Source: Cocleimonas sp.
GTDB lineage: Bacteria; Pseudomonadota; Gammaproteobacteria; Thiotrichales; Thiotrichaceae
Direction of reading: 5' to 3'
Length of the DNA stretch: 6,648 nucleotides
NCBI GenBank assembly: GCA_023145535.1
Contig: JAGLDQ010000224.1
Span: 1 to 6,648, forward strand
A program made the position numbers and the translations under genes. Positions 6,388 through 6,648 of this stretch are shown in pieces. The notes under the pieces were generated by a model that was not told the DNA's origin, ran no database searches, and was given only the letters and a program-made list of their open reading frames with translations. Each line of letters opens with the position of its first letter. Position 1 is the stretch's first letter.

Positions 6388-6415
6388 ATTATAGGCGAAA
6401 ACACTTGTTTTTACA
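6388..6415 (-). promoter_or_regulatory. Candidate sulP promoter with G+C-rich discriminator
   Basis: A perfect TATAAT on the minus strand (6388-6393) is followed by the G+C-rich discriminator CGCGCGC (6381-6387), an arrangement seen at growth-rate and stringently controlled promoters. The best -35 is weak: TGTAAA (6410-6415) at 16 bases. This would give a leader of about 165 bases. A perfect TTGACA (6327-6332) lies closer to the gene, but the hexamers 16-18 bases after it match poorly, so it is the second choice. Confidence 0.4.
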
Positions 6416-6460
6416 TCTTTTTTATGAAGATAGATTATTTAATGTAAATTTAGGCGCTAA

Positions 6461-6479
6461 ATCATAAGCAATTTATGAT
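6461..6479. repeat. A+T-rich palindrome upstream of the sulP promoter
   Basis: ATCATAA-GCAAT-TTATGAT is a perfect 7-bp inverted repeat with a 5-base spacer. A second small one, TTTAG-GCG-CTAAA (6449-6461), abuts it. They lie about 45-65 bases upstream of the candidate sulP -35, a common position for activator binding, but no regulator gene is in view and the site matches no consensus I can name with confidence. Confidence 0.4.
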
Positions 6480-6648
6480 CTTTAATTTTAAGTTAGGAAG
6501 GAAAGTTTTGAGATACTTGGCTTTTTAAGTAGAGGAAACTTTAATGCACATTTTATCCCAACCCAGAACGAAGTATTATAGGATAAAAGCAATCATAATG
6601 AGTCATTTCTGCCACTATCTATTAGTACATCATAGCTCCGATGCCCCT

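Larger units (their letters stand above)
6214..6648. other. 435-base right flank: sulP upstream region and doubtful gene edges
   Basis: Besides the promoter and palindromes listed separately, the region holds GGAGT/ACTCC arms near 6355-6372 and a perfect 8-bp inverted repeat, TTTTATCC / GGATAAAA (6551-6558 and 6581-6588), with a 22-base loop. Two partial frames reach the right edge. On plus, ATG 6544 (GAGGAA six to seven bases upstream) opens 35 codons, MHILSQPRTKYYRIK onward. On minus, 17 codons, ending DVLIDSGRNDSL, stop at 6593. They overlap, so at most one is real, and neither is recognisable. The hairpin would fit the 3' side of the minus frame, though it lacks a T tract. Confidence 0.45.

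Noticed and set aside
6177..6404. Minus-strand frame of 75 codons overlapping the sulP start
   Set aside because: It spans the candidate sulP promoter and overlaps the transporter's first codons in another register, with no protein-like motif and no credible ribosome site.

Overview
The window looks like an A+T-rich gammaproteobacterial chromosome (about 40% G+C by eye). MoaE is close in length and motifs to the E. coli protein, and the envelope-polymer gene, SulP transporter and Shine-Dalgarno sites all fit a Gram-negative host. I cannot name the genus; a free-living, possibly sulfur- or methyl-compound-using gammaproteobacterium is only a guess. There are no rRNA, tRNA, CRISPR, insertion-sequence or integrase signals.

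Layout, left to right. Positions 1-615 (minus) hold the N-terminal 205 codons of a Wzz/GumC-type polysaccharide co-polymerase that runs off the left edge. Positions 778-1173 (minus) hold a small membrane protein of a PGPGW-like uncharacterised family. Positions 1281-3089 (minus) hold the most notable gene: a 602-residue protein with a cytoplasmic CHAT (caspase-like) protease domain, one membrane helix, then a predicted periplasmic LprI-like (DUF1311) domain and a bacterial SH3 domain. A 489-base gap with scraps of possible decayed coding sequence follows. Positions 3579-3803 (plus) hold a 74-residue glycine-rich lipoprotein, the only plus-strand gene. Then come moaE (3931-4377, minus), a clear intrinsic terminator (4405-4435, minus) and a complete SulP anion transporter with a C-terminal STAS domain (4459-6213, minus). 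The right-hand 435 bases hold promoter-like and palindromic sequences and at most a doubtful gene edge.

How the genes relate. There is no obvious single pathway. sulP and moaE are separated by a terminator, so they are probably not a simple operon. The CHAT protein, the small membrane protein and the polysaccharide co-polymerase all point leftward and all concern the envelope, but gaps of 107 and 162 bases and a candidate promoter before the small membrane gene argue for separate units. The best candidate for new biology is the CHAT-TM-LprI-SH3 protein. Its architecture suggests a one-protein device linking a periplasmic or cell-wall signal to a cytoplasmic cysteine protease. That function is inference from domain order, not shown by the sequence.
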